The notes beneath the pieces are model-generated. The model was not told the DNA's origin, searched no databases, and saw only the letters and a list, made by a program, of their open reading frames with translations. The translations under genes and the position numbers were made by a program. Positions 1 to 8,637 of a stretch of 56,475 nt of DNA are shown here, one piece after another. The stretch is from a virus. Location: IMG/VR virus record IMGVR_UViG_3300041409_000280, positions 1 through 56,475 of that record, one strand, 5' to 3'. How positions within the stretch are numbered: position 1 is the first letter of the stretch; each line of letters starts with the position of its first letter.

Positions 1-70
1 CTTCCTTAATTATAGCTTTACGTGTGTATTTGCTATCACTGTAGTACGTCGCAAAGAATTCATAGGAGGC
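1..70. repeat. terminal direct repeat (circular overlap), left copy
   Basis: These 70 bases are identical to 56406-56475. A single gene reads without interruption across the joined ends, so this is either assembly overlap of a circular or circularly permuted genome or a very short terminal redundancy. The former is more likely because the repeat lies inside a coding sequence. Confidence 0.97.
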
Positions 71-235
71 TATTTCGTTTTCCAAAATAATTATTTGGAA
101 TTTGATGTTTGCGATTATTATTTCTTTTTCTGTTATATGTTTTTCTTCCTCGCTATCGTTACCAAACATAAGGGGGACAAGTATTCCTGCTTGGATACCT
201 ACTATCATTATAAGTATAGATATAAATATTTCCAT
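1..235 (-). CDS. small membrane-anchored protein, N-terminal 78 codons (gene crosses the contig ends)
   Basis: ATG at 233-235 opens a frame that runs off the left end and continues at 56405-56362, giving a 92-aa protein. Residues 1-24 form one hydrophobic helix (starts MEIFISILIMIVG). The rest is charged and probably helical (HITEKEIIIANIKF...), consistent with an inner-membrane anchored protein with a cytoplasmic tail. The stop overlaps the next start as ATGA at 56362-56365. The function is unknown. Being broken at the ends is an artefact of linearising a circular sequence. Confidence 0.85.
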   Translation of the reverse strand, partial: MEIFISILIMIVGIQAGILVPLMFGNDSEEEKHITEKEIIIANIKFQIIILENEIASYEFFATYYSDSKYTRKAIIKE

Positions 236-244
236 AATTCCTTG

Positions 245-667
245 TTATAAGTTCTTAGTTATTTTATAAAATCCTTTTTCAAAAATTATATTCCTAGGTA
301 TCCTACTACATTTAAACATAGTTGCCATTTCAGTAAGGCTATACCCATTCAATAAAATACTATCCGCTGAATATGCAATAAGGAACTCCTTATCTTTATT
401 TCTTTTTGCATAATCATATAGCATTTTTATTTGGGCTTCAATTACTGTTGTTAAAATTGAGGGATGTCTAGACTCTGTTAAGTCCTTAGTTATTATCGCA
501 TAACTTTGTCCCTGTATCCCCTGGCTTTGTCCGTATATTGCGCCAAAGTATTTGAAGGCTACTTTAGCACTCCCCGCACCATGTCTTCCCTCAGTATTAC
601 TACCGAAAACAAAAATTTGATTAGGTGCTAAAGTTTTTAATCTACCGATGTATGTTTTACGATTCAT
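245..667 (-). CDS. A1S_2505-like phage non-structural protein
   Basis: This 140-aa protein carries the conserved signature of the A1S_2505 phage family. It has VFGSNTEGRHGAGSAK near residue 20, where family members typically read VFGSN.aGrHGaGaA, followed by GIQGQSYAI and a TKDL motif. The family is widespread in phages and plasmids and is sometimes compared with macro-like folds, but no activity is established that I can state. It sits at the end of the minus-strand early genes, just upstream of the junction gene. Length matches the family. Confidence 0.75.
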   Translation of the reverse strand: MNRKTYIGRLKTLAPNQIFVFGSNTEGRHGAGSAKVAFKYFGAIYGQSQGIQGQSYAIITKDLTESRHPSILTTVIEAQIKMLYDYAKRNKDKEFLIAYSADSILLNGYSLTEMATMFKCSRIPRNIIFEKGFYKITKNL

Positions 668-672
668 AGCTG

Positions 673-870
673 CTATTTTATTTTTAGCCTCTCATCCCTT
701 ATCTCAATAAGCTCATATAGTCCCTCATCAGGAAGCAACTGTTTAAGGCAGTTAAGACATGTAACTAAACGGGCATCAAAGTATGTCGCGTACATATCGT
801 TTTTAAAAATGGATCGGCTGCATAACGTTTGTTCAGCGTTTTCCTTTATATAGTGTATTGGTTTTGCCAT
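673..870 (-). CDS. small putative zinc-binding phage protein
   Basis: A 65-aa protein with the arrangement IHY...TLC near the start and VTCLNC around residues 36-41. This resembles tiny phage proteins with an H/C-x-C...CxxC zinc site (typical pattern TLCG...VTCxxC). It is separated by 5 bp from the next gene, so probably co-transcribed. The zinc role is inferred from the cysteine pattern only. Confidence 0.6.
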   Translation of the reverse strand: MAKPIHYIKENAEQTLCSRSIFKNDMYATYFDARLVTCLNCLKQLLPDEGLYELIEIRDERLKIK

Positions 871-874
871 AAGT

Positions 875-1096
875 TTATTTTTTCTTAGCCTTTAGTTCAT
901 CAAAATAAATATCCAACAAATACATTAAGTGTTCACCATTGTCCCCGTCTCCTCCAGATTTGAAACAGAAAAAATCGTTACCTTGCTCATAGTCTAGCTC
1001 CGCTATTCTTTTATAGAGGCTAACAGATTTAGGATTATGATCTACTCCTTTTTGCCAACGATCTTCAATACTATAATTAACTTTTTTAATTTTCAT
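875..1096 (-). CDS. conserved phage hypothetical protein (FCFKSGGDGDNGE motif)
   Basis: A 73-aa acidic protein. Its RWQKG..HNPKSVSLYKRI and FCFKSGGDGDNGEHLMY blocks are recognisable in small uncharacterised proteins of many unrelated phages. No catalytic function is known to me. It lies just downstream of the tRNA-like RNA in transcription direction. Confidence 0.65.
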   Translation of the reverse strand: MKIKKVNYSIEDRWQKGVDHNPKSVSLYKRIAELDYEQGNDFFCFKSGGDGDNGEHLMYLLDIYFDELKAKKK

Positions 1097-1116
1097 AAAT
1101 TTACGTTTAGTTTTTG

Positions 1117-1223
1117 TTGTAGTAGCCGGATTCGAACCGGCATAAGGTATATGCAGTGATATGGTTTCCTTAACTATACAGCTTATACGCCCGTATATGC
1201 TTTACCAATTCAGCCATACTACA
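1117..1223 (-). tRNA. tRNA-like RNA without a normal anticodon loop (copy 1)
   Basis: Minus-strand reading gives a 7-bp acceptor stem (TGTAGTA/TACTACA) and a D-arm with a GG-containing loop (GCT...AATTGGTA...AGC). The T-arm is canonical (GCCGG-TTCGAAT-CCGGC), with discriminator A and no encoded CCA. Where the anticodon arm should be there is a 5-bp hairpin with a four-base loop (TATAC-GGGC-GTATA). A further GTATA...TATAC hairpin of about 35 nt follows. Length is 107 nt. I cannot assign an anticodon: it is either a highly diverged class II tRNA or a non-decoding tRNA mimic. Confidence 0.6.
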
Positions 1224-1234
1224 AACATTTTTAT

Positions 1235-1453
1235 TTAGTTACAACTATATGGATTCGCACCTGATTGATATAAGGAGCAGCGTCCAGTTTTTTCTAACCA
1301 AAAAGATGGCCCGGAAAAAATAAGCTGATACTCCGCATAGCCGCTGCCATAGGCCAACCAAACTACTGGATTTTTAGGATTAGTCTTTGGTGCTTGTTTC
1401 TCACTAAGAATTCCTAGAGAAGTTAGTAAGATAATGGTGATTAACATTTTCAT
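1235..1453 (-). CDS. small exported protein of unknown function
   Basis: A 72-aa protein with an N-terminal hydrophobic signal-like segment (MLITIILLTSLGIL). A short aromatic and glycine-rich mature part with two cysteines follows (GRCSLYQ...YSCN), possibly a disulfide pair after export. It lies 4 bp downstream of thyX. I do not recognise a family. Confidence 0.6.
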   Translation of the reverse strand: MKMLITIILLTSLGILSEKQAPKTNPKNPVVWLAYGSGYAEYQLIFSGPSFWLEKTGRCSLYQSGANPYSCN

Positions 1454-1457
1454 AAAA

Positions 1458-2153
1458 TTATTCAGCTATTATTGCCTTATGTATATTTGGAAAACAATTG
1501 GAGAACAAATCATAGGCTTTTTCTGCTACCTGCCTATGCTCCAATTGTGTGTGTTGATCGCAGCGTACTTGAAAATAGTGGATCCAACTGCGGACGCTGC
1601 CTTTCATATAAATTGTTGTTTGAGTTGTTAATGGTAATACCATTCTCGCGCATTCTTTAGCTGTACCAGCAGCTAACAACGCTTTATAAAGGTTTTTCCC
1701 ATACGATATATAGTTATCTATACACTCCTGGGCTCCACCACTAATTTGTATCTCATTGCCGGATTCAGTTGAAAACATGCCTGTTCCACATTCTATGAAT
1801 GGATTGTGGGCATCCTCACTACTTTGTCTATTCGTAGCTGCTTGTTTACGTAACTGAATATCTTCCATTTCATTTACTTCCGCATAACGTTGGGAAAACT
1901 CTTGAAATGAAAAAGATCGGTGCCTTAAAATTTGTGCTGCAATTGCCCTACTAGTTTTTATTTCGATTGTCATATCGACCATTTCAAATGGACTCCAATG
2001 TTTATTCTTAATAAGATACCGGATGAGTTTATCACTTGTTTCCGTATTCATCTGGTTACTAGGATTACTAACTCTGGCAATGTACACTATTAACTCCTCT
2101 GGAGTCATAAAGTTTTTTACTAGAGACTGTGTTACTGAAATTAATTTAACGTC
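1458..2153 (-). CDS. thyX: flavin-dependent thymidylate synthase ThyX
   Basis: Makes dTMP from dUMP with FAD, NADPH and methylene-tetrahydrofolate. The diagnostic ThyX motif RHRxxSxxxxSxR is present as RHRSFSFQEFSQR at about residues 76-88, and the C-terminal part keeps the substrate-binding SxRSWxHYFQxRC block. I place the start at the ATG at 2153 (MDVKLISVTQ), giving 231 aa. The open frame continues to 2270, but that stretch lies in the end of the upstream primase gene and has no ThyX similarity. ThyX fits a phage that keeps thymidine supply high, which could matter if thymine is the base modified by the 49-50 kb system. Confidence 0.93.
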   Translation of the reverse strand, partial: DVKLISVTQSLVKNFMTPEELIVYIARVSNPSNQMNTETSDKLIRYLIKNKHWSPFEMVDMTIEIKTSRAIAAQILRHRSFSFQEFSQRYAEVNEMEDIQLRKQAATNRQSSEDAHNPFIECGTGMFSTESGNEIQISGGAQECIDNYISYGKNLYKALLAAGTAKECARMVLPLTTQTTIYMKGSVRSWIHYFQVRCDQHTQLEHRQVAEKAYDLFSNCFPNIHKAIIAE

Positions 2154-2229
2154 CATAAAAATTTTGTTGAGTAAGTTATTATAATGGAAAATATTATTAC
2201 GATAATACAATATATGAGTGTGCTCCTTT

Positions 2230-4752
2230 TCATAAATTCGGTTTAGGTAATCGTTTTTCATACTCCCCAAAAGTTAATTCCGGATACTCGTTTGCTATTT
2301 TATAAGCCATTCTATTCATGTTCCCAACAACTATAGAAGTAATTTCAACATTAGTAGCTCCTATACAGTTTAAAAACTCCCTGGCTAATTTTCCCGCTCT
2401 AACAGGTGTAGACTTTCCGTCGTGTTCTTTAACTATAGAAGTTAGTAGTTGCTGAGGTACAAGCAGCCCGCCATCCTTACCACGTTTAACATTGCTGATA
2501 AAGGTATTTGCTAACTCGTAAAATAACTCACTTTCATTAGTCTGAATAAATCTAACCATTAATGCGTTACCTATAATTGTATTTTCCGGTGCTTTAGCTG
2601 ATAAATGATATTGAAGTGCTCGCATACTAAAGCTATCAAAAGTATTCCAGTCGTTTTCGTCCCAATCGGTAAAGAACTCCTTACCGTGAAAGTCCACAAT
2701 AGGTTTAATAGTATTACCATGCTCCTTCCCCCAACGAACATAGAAGTCATCGACTTGCGTAACAAATTGTCGACCAGCTTCACTGTTACCCTCTGCTTCT
2801 AATACCCAATTACTCGCTATCATAAACTTAACAGGTTTAACAATAGGAGCAACCCCCTTACCTTCTGCACTCATGTCTCCCGTTATCATATTAAACATTG
2901 GTTGTAAACTCATATATTTACTTGGATCGTCAATAAATACGACATCAGTCCAGGGCTGTACAGTTTGAAAGGCGAAGCGATTTTTAAAATCGATAGACTT
3001 TCCATCAATGATAACCATACTTCTAATTTTTCCAACTGCCTGGCCGATAATAGTTTTACCGGTACGTCCATTATTTCCAGGACGCGTATCATATAGCAGC
3101 CAGGCACGCGCTGTCGATTGCCGTTTACTGCCTTGTAGCATATATCCATAGTACCATAAAGCCCGCGAATAATTTTTACTGCTTCGTTTCTCTTTAGTAT
3201 TTTTTCCTCGTCCACAAACATTTTCAAAAAACTCTTCATACATACCTTTCTTAGTAGTGTACTTGAATTCTCGTGGCAATATTCGCTCCTTCCAGATCTG
3301 CATTCCGACTTGTTCATAGGGTATTAACTTTATGTTTTTATTAGTAACTTTTGCTACTCCGTTTTGAAACGGTATATAACTTTCTGTGTTTGTGTCCTTC
3401 AATAAATTAGGTGTCCAGTGTGTTAAACTAGCTGCTATCTGATTATATGTCGTACTCTGCCCTCGGATTGTTCTCCATAGGTGTGCTAACTCTTCCCAAC
3501 TGAAATGGAACTTAAGTTCTTTATAGCTAAAATCATAGTCCCCATCCCCTTCAATATGAGTAGTTACTATACGCATAATATCCCCGCTATCTACTACCTC
3601 TACTATATTACCGATAATTTGTACATACAGTTTACCGAACCTATAAAACCCTTTTTCCTTCAATAGTTTTTCGAATTCATTGAGGTTAATATTATAGGGG
3701 AGTAGGTCGATTAGTACATTTGTTTCCTTATCGAATATCTTTTTAAATAGAAATAGTTTAAACCTTACTAACCCTATTAAATCTCCCTGTTGGTTTTCTT
3801 CATCGGCATCCTCACCTGCACCAACAGCGTGTCCTTTGTTAAACTTTTTAGTTAAGTGTTTAATAGTAGCTTTAGGTAGAGCATCATTAATTATCTGAAA
3901 AACACTTGCTATCGTAACGGGTTTATCTACAATGTTAGTGTATTTACGTTCCATACAGGCATCGTACATGTCATCACAGACGTCCTTATTATAGTCGTGG
4001 TAATTTTTACTGATGCGATGGAATGCTTCCCTGCCGTGTTCATCTAAACTGTAGGTTAACCCGAATGCTATATTTAACCAATTTTCGTAAGACTCGGTAA
4101 CGTCCTTATCCCCTAAACTATCGATATAGCTATTAAGCTCTGCTAAATCTTTAGCAACATTTTCACTAGGCTTTTTAACCTTAATCTTTTTTACGGGTAA
4201 AGGCTTAATAACTAATTTACTTTTTGGAAAATAAAACGCTTCAGAGTCATAGCTAACATATTGAAGGGATGCAATTGATTTAACTATAGGATCAACGTTA
4301 ATCTTAATACCCTTTTTTTGCAATCGTTCTACTGCCGCGTCGTATATACGTCTATGTTCAGCAGCGTCTTTTGTAGGAGAGCATCTGTATATTATTTTTA
4401 TGCCCTCACCTCCACATGAAATGAACTGTGCTATACACTCCCGATCTACTAGATCCTGAACTCTTATTTTAGGGTTATCTTTTTTGTCTACGTCTAATGC
4501 TATATAACCGCTATGACTTAGCAGTCTTTGACCTACAGGTATATGCTTTGTTCTGGAACTAAAATCCCCTGATATAGTAATAGCTGGTAACTGACTTTTT
4601 ATTTTTTTATAATCCTTACTATCTTTCTTTTCTCGTAAGCTTAGTACCAGCTTACTCCAAAAACCGTTTTTTATCCTTTCGATAAATTCACCCAATGTTG
4701 TTACTTCCATTGGTGTATCGGAAAAGGAATTTTTAAATATCGTTAACTTCAT
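2230..4752 (-). CDS. VirE-N / PriCT-like primase and SF3/D5-type helicase fusion
   Basis: An 840-aa replication protein. Residues 1-190 resemble the VirE N-terminal (BT4734-type) domain typical of Bacteroidetes mobile elements (LLSHSGYIALDVDKKDN...SCGGEGIKIIY). A helical primase-C-terminal-like region follows (ENWLNIAFGL...RKY). The C-terminal half is a helicase ATPase with Walker A GNNGRTGKT near residue 557 and Walker B VVFIDD near 604. It probably primes and unwinds at the phage origin together with the polymerase encoded upstream at 5967-7835. Length and order match phage primase-helicases of this host group. Confidence 0.85.
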   Translation of the reverse strand: MKLTIFKNSFSDTPMEVTTLGEFIERIKNGFWSKLVLSLREKKDSKDYKKIKSQLPAITISGDFSSRTKHIPVGQRLLSHSGYIALDVDKKDNPKIRVQDLVDRECIAQFISCGGEGIKIIYRCSPTKDAAEHRRIYDAAVERLQKKGIKINVDPIVKSIASLQYVSYDSEAFYFPKSKLVIKPLPVKKIKVKKPSENVAKDLAELNSYIDSLGDKDVTESYENWLNIAFGLTYSLDEHGREAFHRISKNYHDYNKDVCDDMYDACMERKYTNIVDKPVTIASVFQIINDALPKATIKHLTKKFNKGHAVGAGEDADEENQQGDLIGLVRFKLFLFKKIFDKETNVLIDLLPYNINLNEFEKLLKEKGFYRFGKLYVQIIGNIVEVVDSGDIMRIVTTHIEGDGDYDFSYKELKFHFSWEELAHLWRTIRGQSTTYNQIAASLTHWTPNLLKDTNTESYIPFQNGVAKVTNKNIKLIPYEQVGMQIWKERILPREFKYTTKKGMYEEFFENVCGRGKNTKEKRSSKNYSRALWYYGYMLQGSKRQSTARAWLLYDTRPGNNGRTGKTIIGQAVGKIRSMVIIDGKSIDFKNRFAFQTVQPWTDVVFIDDPSKYMSLQPMFNMITGDMSAEGKGVAPIVKPVKFMIASNWVLEAEGNSEAGRQFVTQVDDFYVRWGKEHGNTIKPIVDFHGKEFFTDWDENDWNTFDSFSMRALQYHLSAKAPENTIIGNALMVRFIQTNESELFYELANTFISNVKRGKDGGLLVPQQLLTSIVKEHDGKSTPVRAGKLAREFLNCIGATNVEITSIVVGNMNRMAYKIANEYPELTFGEYEKRLPKPNL

Positions 4753-4772
4753 TTAGTGGGGATTAAATTTGG

Positions 4773-4985
4773 TTACATTAGATCGCTACAAAACTTTTCC
4801 ATCTTAATCCATGCGGATAAAATATCGTATTTTATTACGGTGAAAGTTCGTTCCTCGTTTTTATATTTTGCAGTGCATATGAATGATGTTATTTTATTGT
4901 TTACTTCAGTTGTTATTATTTTTATTTTTTCATCTTCAAAAAAAGGTTTAACCTTTCTGTTGATCTTAGCTTCCCCTAACTTCAT
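4773..4985 (-). CDS. small hypothetical protein
   Basis: A 70-aa lysine-rich protein (MKLGEAKINRKV) in the replication operon, overlapping the upstream gene end by 20 bp. It looks like a compact alpha/beta protein with no recognised motif. An opposite-strand frame here was discounted because the neighbouring genes overlap tightly in the minus direction. Confidence 0.55.
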   Translation of the reverse strand: MKLGEAKINRKVKPFFEDEKIKIITTEVNNKITSFICTAKYKNEERTFTVIKYDILSAWIKMEKFCSDLM

Positions 4986-5232
4986 AGCTGATTAGTTTAT
5001 CATACTCTTCCTTACTACACTCTACTAACTCCCTGCCGTTTAAATAATTTAATATACCTGGCATTCCACAAGATATTAGCTTGCCCTTTCTATACTCAGC
5101 ATTTACTCCCCATTCAGAAGAACTATAGTAGTTTTTAACCGGCCCTCTAATTAATGGCACTATCGGACTCTTATTATTCTTTCTAGGCATCATGAGAACG
5201 TATAACGGAAATTGATTTATTTTATTGACCAT
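4966..5232 (-). CDS. small hypothetical protein
   Basis: An 88-aa basic protein. Its ATG overlaps the stop of the upstream DUF3310 gene by 11 bp, suggesting translational coupling. An internal start at the MMPRKNNK methionines is possible. The C-terminal portion (RKGKLISCGMPG...VECSKEEYDKL) appears folded. No family recognised. Confidence 0.55.
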   Translation of the reverse strand: MVNKINQFPLYVLMMPRKNNKSPIVPLIRGPVKNYYSSSEWGVNAEYRKGKLISCGMPGILNYLNGRELVECSKEEYDKLISYEVRGS

Positions 5233-5956
5233 TGGTTAAATTTTTAATTTCCCTTTCCAAATACCATTTAGCTTTTTTCAAATCTTCAATGTGTTTAGTC
5301 GGATCTTTTTTACCCGCACGACTAATGTATTTAACACAGTTCCCCAAACAGAATCCTAGTTTTTTATCTGTTATGAAGTCTATTACTTCTATTTTTCCGT
5401 CCGTGTAATGACTTGGAGAATTAACAGGGTCATTTTTCTTTACAGGTGTCTCTTCTGCTGTATGGTTTTCGTGCCAATACTTTAATGCCTCTAATAATCT
5501 TACTTTGTATTCCTCCTTTACACCATTCAAGTTATACGGAGGGGGAGGTAGATCGTTCTTAGAACTTTTTAATCTATCTATAGCATTAGTAAGAGCCATT
5601 TCCGGGTTCCTTGCGCTGTAAATAAAATCCAAATCTCCTATAATGATAGTAGCTTTATATGGATTTATGATAATTTTAGGATAGTGCTTTTCGTGTACTT
5701 GGATTTCTATACTTCTATTCATCTCAATAGTGGTTATTATGCCTATCCTTTCGCGACCCTCAACATCTCTTATTAAATATGTTCCAGGTTCAGGGAAAGG
5801 AAACTTACTGTTTTTTATGTCCTCAAGTAGATTATTAAAAGCTATATAGTAATTTTTATCAACGCCTTGAAAAACTTTTTGTTCCGCGCTATCAATTGTT
5901 AAGTTTATGTTCCAAACACTATCTAATCTATATTTCGTTACTCTAATATGTACCAT
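5222..5956 (-). CDS. DUF3310-domain protein with N-terminal extension
   Basis: A 244-aa protein. The C-terminal 75 residues match the phage DUF3310 family: SPSHYT near 177, an EVIDFI block, then LGNCVKYISRAGKKD and HIEDLKKAKWYL. Such proteins occur in nucleotide-metabolism and replication clusters and are sometimes loosely called nucleotide kinase, without good evidence. The N-terminal 165 residues are not recognised and look beta-rich. It sits 11 bp from the DNA polymerase gene, supporting a replication-associated role. Confidence 0.75.
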   Translation of the reverse strand: MVHIRVTKYRLDSVWNINLTIDSAEQKVFQGVDKNYYIAFNNLLEDIKNSKFPFPEPGTYLIRDVEGRERIGIITTIEMNRSIEIQVHEKHYPKIIINPYKATIIIGDLDFIYSARNPEMALTNAIDRLKSSKNDLPPPPYNLNGVKEEYKVRLLEALKYWHENHTAEETPVKKNDPVNSPSHYTDGKIEVIDFITDKKLGFCLGNCVKYISRAGKKDPTKHIEDLKKAKWYLEREIKNLTNGQ

Positions 5957-5966
5957 ACTTTAATTT

Positions 5967-7835
5967 TTAAATTTCTAAACAATATTTTCCAGTTGTAATA
6001 TCTCCTATAGCCTTAGTTGTTGGTATATCTTTCATAATATTTGTCTGAAGTTTAGGAGAAACGCGAATCAGTCCTTTAATACCTGTAATATAATCTGCAC
6101 TCTTTTCCATAATAACCTTAAGTGCTTTAGCAGCCTTAATCGCTTTGTCCTTCTTAACTTCTAAAATTATTTCATCATGAATAACCAACACTATAGGAAA
6201 CTCATCCGGAGTACTAGCCATAGCAAGCTTTAGCATATTAGCACCCGCCGATTGAATAGGCGTGTTCATGCCCTGGTTTCGTACCTGCCAGGCTTCTTCC
6301 CCATGTAACACACGTCTACGTTTATAAGGATCTGCACTATACGCTACACCTGTATCCATAGCTGTTTTACCGCAATCATTGAGGTACTTAGTTAGATTAG
6401 GTATAACCCGTTTATGTGCTCCTACGTACATACGTGCTACTTCTACAGACATGCCTGTATTTTCTGCTAACTTCATTGGACCTCCCCCATAAGCTAACAT
6501 AAAATTATTAATCTTAGCCGGATTACGAAGTTCAACATGTCCAGGGCATTTACACTTCTTAGGGAAGGTACAACCTTTAACAGCGGACGCGTTCCATTCT
6601 GAAGGGTTAATAAGCGATGCCGTAAGGGAATGAATGTCTTCCCCTCTTAACATAGCATCAATCCAAAGTTTTTCATTAGACGCCGCTGCCATAATACCAA
6701 TTTCCTGTCCGCTAAAATCACAGATAACAAATACATTACCTTTAGCTGGTACAAACGCCTCTCTATGTCTCGGAGCAGCAGCACGTTTATCAGACTTTGT
6801 AATCAATTGAAGAACACGAAGATATTTTGGATCGTTATTACCAGCACCTGGCAACTGTTGTAAGTTAGGATTACTCATAGACATACGACCGGTATTAATA
6901 GTTTGTGTTACATCACAACGAATGCGAGAATCGCCATCAATAAATCCTTCTTCAAACCAATTAAGCCCGTAACTTGTTACCGACTTATGTAGCTCACGAG
7001 CATAAATAAAATCTCCCAAAACTTTATTCCTAGTAGCCAAATATACATCATAAATTTCATCATAGCTTCTTAATAAGATACCCTTGTTAAAAAAATATTC
7101 TTTCACTTGTGCCGGACTATTCCAATTACTTACTTCTTTAGGAAGCTTTTTCATTCTGGTATTAAACTCCGCAGTATTTTGTTCCGCTATACTTCTCCAG
7201 ATGTTATTGTCAAAGCCGATCCCCTTTACCTTCATTGCAGTTAATTTTTCCGCAACTTTATTTTCCAGTAATGCAACTTCTAGTAGATCATCCCTCTTAA
7301 GTAAAAACTCTTGTGCCTTTTGAATGGCTAATAAATCCTTAGTATCATCCTCCGCGTATTTAAGTTCTGCCTTAGAAAAACTTTTACCTTTTGATCGATC
7401 AATAAAACTATTCCTTATTGATTTATCAGGTTCCTTAAAGCCGTATCTAGGTAAAACATATTGTAAGGATGCACTATGATCTTTCATCAATTGATACTCT
7501 GCCGTATCTACTTCTATATTTTTCTTTTTACTTGTTACCCTCCTCCCTTGAATTACTACTTCCAAGTTAAGGGTGTCCCAGACGTTACGGATTTTACAGC
7601 CTAGTACTAATTCAATGTATGCAGGGTCATACCCACAATTGTGAATAATTTTACAAATACTTTCGTCCTCTAATTCTTTCTTTATGTCTGGTCTGATTCT
7701 AGTTACTCCATAGCAATCGTGTATAACTTCTGTTTTAATTCTGGTACAAATTATTCTACTAATGGATATTATCCATATAGTTCCACCGTAAGGCTTCAGC
7801 CCTATGGCTTCAATGTCTAGTGCTATATATTTCAT
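5967..7835 (-). CDS. polA: family A DNA polymerase with 3'-5' exonuclease domain
   Basis: A 622-aa replicative polymerase. The N-terminal DEDD proofreading domain starts with DIEAIG (D7, E9). Palm motif A is CDFSGQEIG near residue 371, a variant of DYSxxE. Motif B/O-helix is KINNFMLAYGGG near 445, and motif C is VIHDEIILEV near 550. It lacks a 5'-3' exonuclease domain, as usual for phage Pol A. Genes just downstream encode DUF3310 and primase-helicase proteins, forming the replisome operon. It is expected to accept the phage's own nucleotide pool, since base modification here is probably post-replicative. Confidence 0.95.
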   Translation of the reverse strand: MKYIALDIEAIGLKPYGGTIWIISISRIICTRIKTEVIHDCYGVTRIRPDIKKELEDESICKIIHNCGYDPAYIELVLGCKIRNVWDTLNLEVVIQGRRVTSKKKNIEVDTAEYQLMKDHSASLQYVLPRYGFKEPDKSIRNSFIDRSKGKSFSKAELKYAEDDTKDLLAIQKAQEFLLKRDDLLEVALLENKVAEKLTAMKVKGIGFDNNIWRSIAEQNTAEFNTRMKKLPKEVSNWNSPAQVKEYFFNKGILLRSYDEIYDVYLATRNKVLGDFIYARELHKSVTSYGLNWFEEGFIDGDSRIRCDVTQTINTGRMSMSNPNLQQLPGAGNNDPKYLRVLQLITKSDKRAAAPRHREAFVPAKGNVFVICDFSGQEIGIMAAASNEKLWIDAMLRGEDIHSLTASLINPSEWNASAVKGCTFPKKCKCPGHVELRNPAKINNFMLAYGGGPMKLAENTGMSVEVARMYVGAHKRVIPNLTKYLNDCGKTAMDTGVAYSADPYKRRRVLHGEEAWQVRNQGMNTPIQSAGANMLKLAMASTPDEFPIVLVIHDEIILEVKKDKAIKAAKALKVIMEKSADYITGIKGLIRVSPKLQTNIMKDIPTTKAIGDITTGKYCLEI

Positions 7836-8092
7836 ATGTAGTAGATAGTCTTTTTCTCATCCTTTACTTTTTGAATCCCTTCAGTTTCCATCCAAGTTAT
7901 AAACTGCATGTCTGTAGTTGCCGATTCTTTACCTGCTACGTATGCCTCCTCTAACTTTCGTTCCAACAGTCTGGACATATACTTTAGCACTTCTTTGGTA
8001 TCGTATTTTCCATCCGACCATTCATCGTTTGGATTTGGAATCCCGCGTTTTAAAATTTGAGTTATTTGCTCTTTTATTGGTAGCTTTTTCAT
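7832..8092 (-). CDS. small hypothetical helical protein
   Basis: An 86-aa charged protein whose stop overlaps the polymerase start (ATGA type), indicating translational coupling to it. It contains a helical stretch KEVLKYMSRLLERKLEEAY. No recognised domain. A small replisome accessory protein is only a guess from position. Confidence 0.6.
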   Translation of the reverse strand: MKKLPIKEQITQILKRGIPNPNDEWSDGKYDTKEVLKYMSRLLERKLEEAYVAGKESATTDMQFITWMETEGIQKVKDEKKTIYYI

Positions 8093-8097
8093 ATGTT

Positions 8098-8274
8098 TTA
8101 ATGCGAAGTAAACAATAAAATTGTTAAAAACAGTAGTAAAGAAGTACTTACCACTAAATGGCGAAAGGGATAAATATTTAACAAGCTTATAGGTTTATAG
8201 TAGTCGTATTGAATGTACGTTAATGCTATTATCATAACAGTATATACCCCTAGTATCAATAGTAAAACTATCAT
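8098..8274 (-). CDS. two-TM small membrane protein
   Basis: A 58-aa ORF starting ATG at 8274 with hydrophobic segments at about residues 2-20 and 41-57, so probably a hairpin in the inner membrane. The start overlaps the stop of the upstream 52-aa gene by one base. Function unknown. Confidence 0.6.
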   Translation of the reverse strand: MIVLLLILGVYTVMIIALTYIQYDYYKPISLLNIYPFRHLVVSTSLLLFLTILLFTSH

Positions 8275-8432
8275 TACATCAGCCCTTTAGTCTTTGCCCA
8301 ATTTATTATTTCAATCCTTCTATTTTTCCATAGCGTTGGAAAATCGGCCTTTGCCTCTTCAACTGATTCCGAACTTGTAAAATACCTGCATAGGCATATA
8401 ATGTCTATTATTTTATCTGTTAATTTTTCCAT
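8274..8432 (-). CDS. small hypothetical protein
   Basis: A 52-aa ORF (MEKLTDKIIDIICLC) with charged helices and a C-terminal NRRIEIINWAKTKG. It fills the gap between 8274 and 8444 and shares a stop/start base with the next ORF, which argues that it is real. No family recognised. Confidence 0.55.
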   Translation of the reverse strand: MEKLTDKIIDIICLCRYFTSSESVEEAKADFPTLWKNRRIEIINWAKTKGLM

Positions 8433-8443
8433 AAATTATTTAT

Positions 8444-8632
8444 TTAGTAAGGTAAAATTTCATTGTACACAATAGCACTAGGCATCCTTAAATTATTCCG
8501 TCGTTTAGTATGCACAAGTATCACATCTAATGTTGTGGCTCTTTTAATGGTGCTCCACGCATCAGATTCAGTACATGCCTCAATAGCTGCAAACTTTTTA
8601 TCTGTCTTATGCTTAAACGTGTAGATGTTCAT
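8444..8632 (-). CDS. small hypothetical protein
   Basis: A 62-aa protein starting at MNIYTFKHKTDKK. I prefer this ATG at 8632 over the longer frame to 8686 because the upstream gene ends at 8638. It is basic (HTKRRNNLRM) and could bind nucleic acid, but no motif is recognised. Confidence 0.55.
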   Translation of the reverse strand: MNIYTFKHKTDKKFAAIEACTESDAWSTIKRATTLDVILVHTKRRNNLRMPSAIVYNEILPY

Positions 8633-8637
8633 AGCTA

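Noticed and set aside
4756-4995. Plus-strand 79-aa frame opposite 4773-4985
   Set aside because: It is the reverse of a minus-strand gene in a minus-strand operon, with no promoter or family support.
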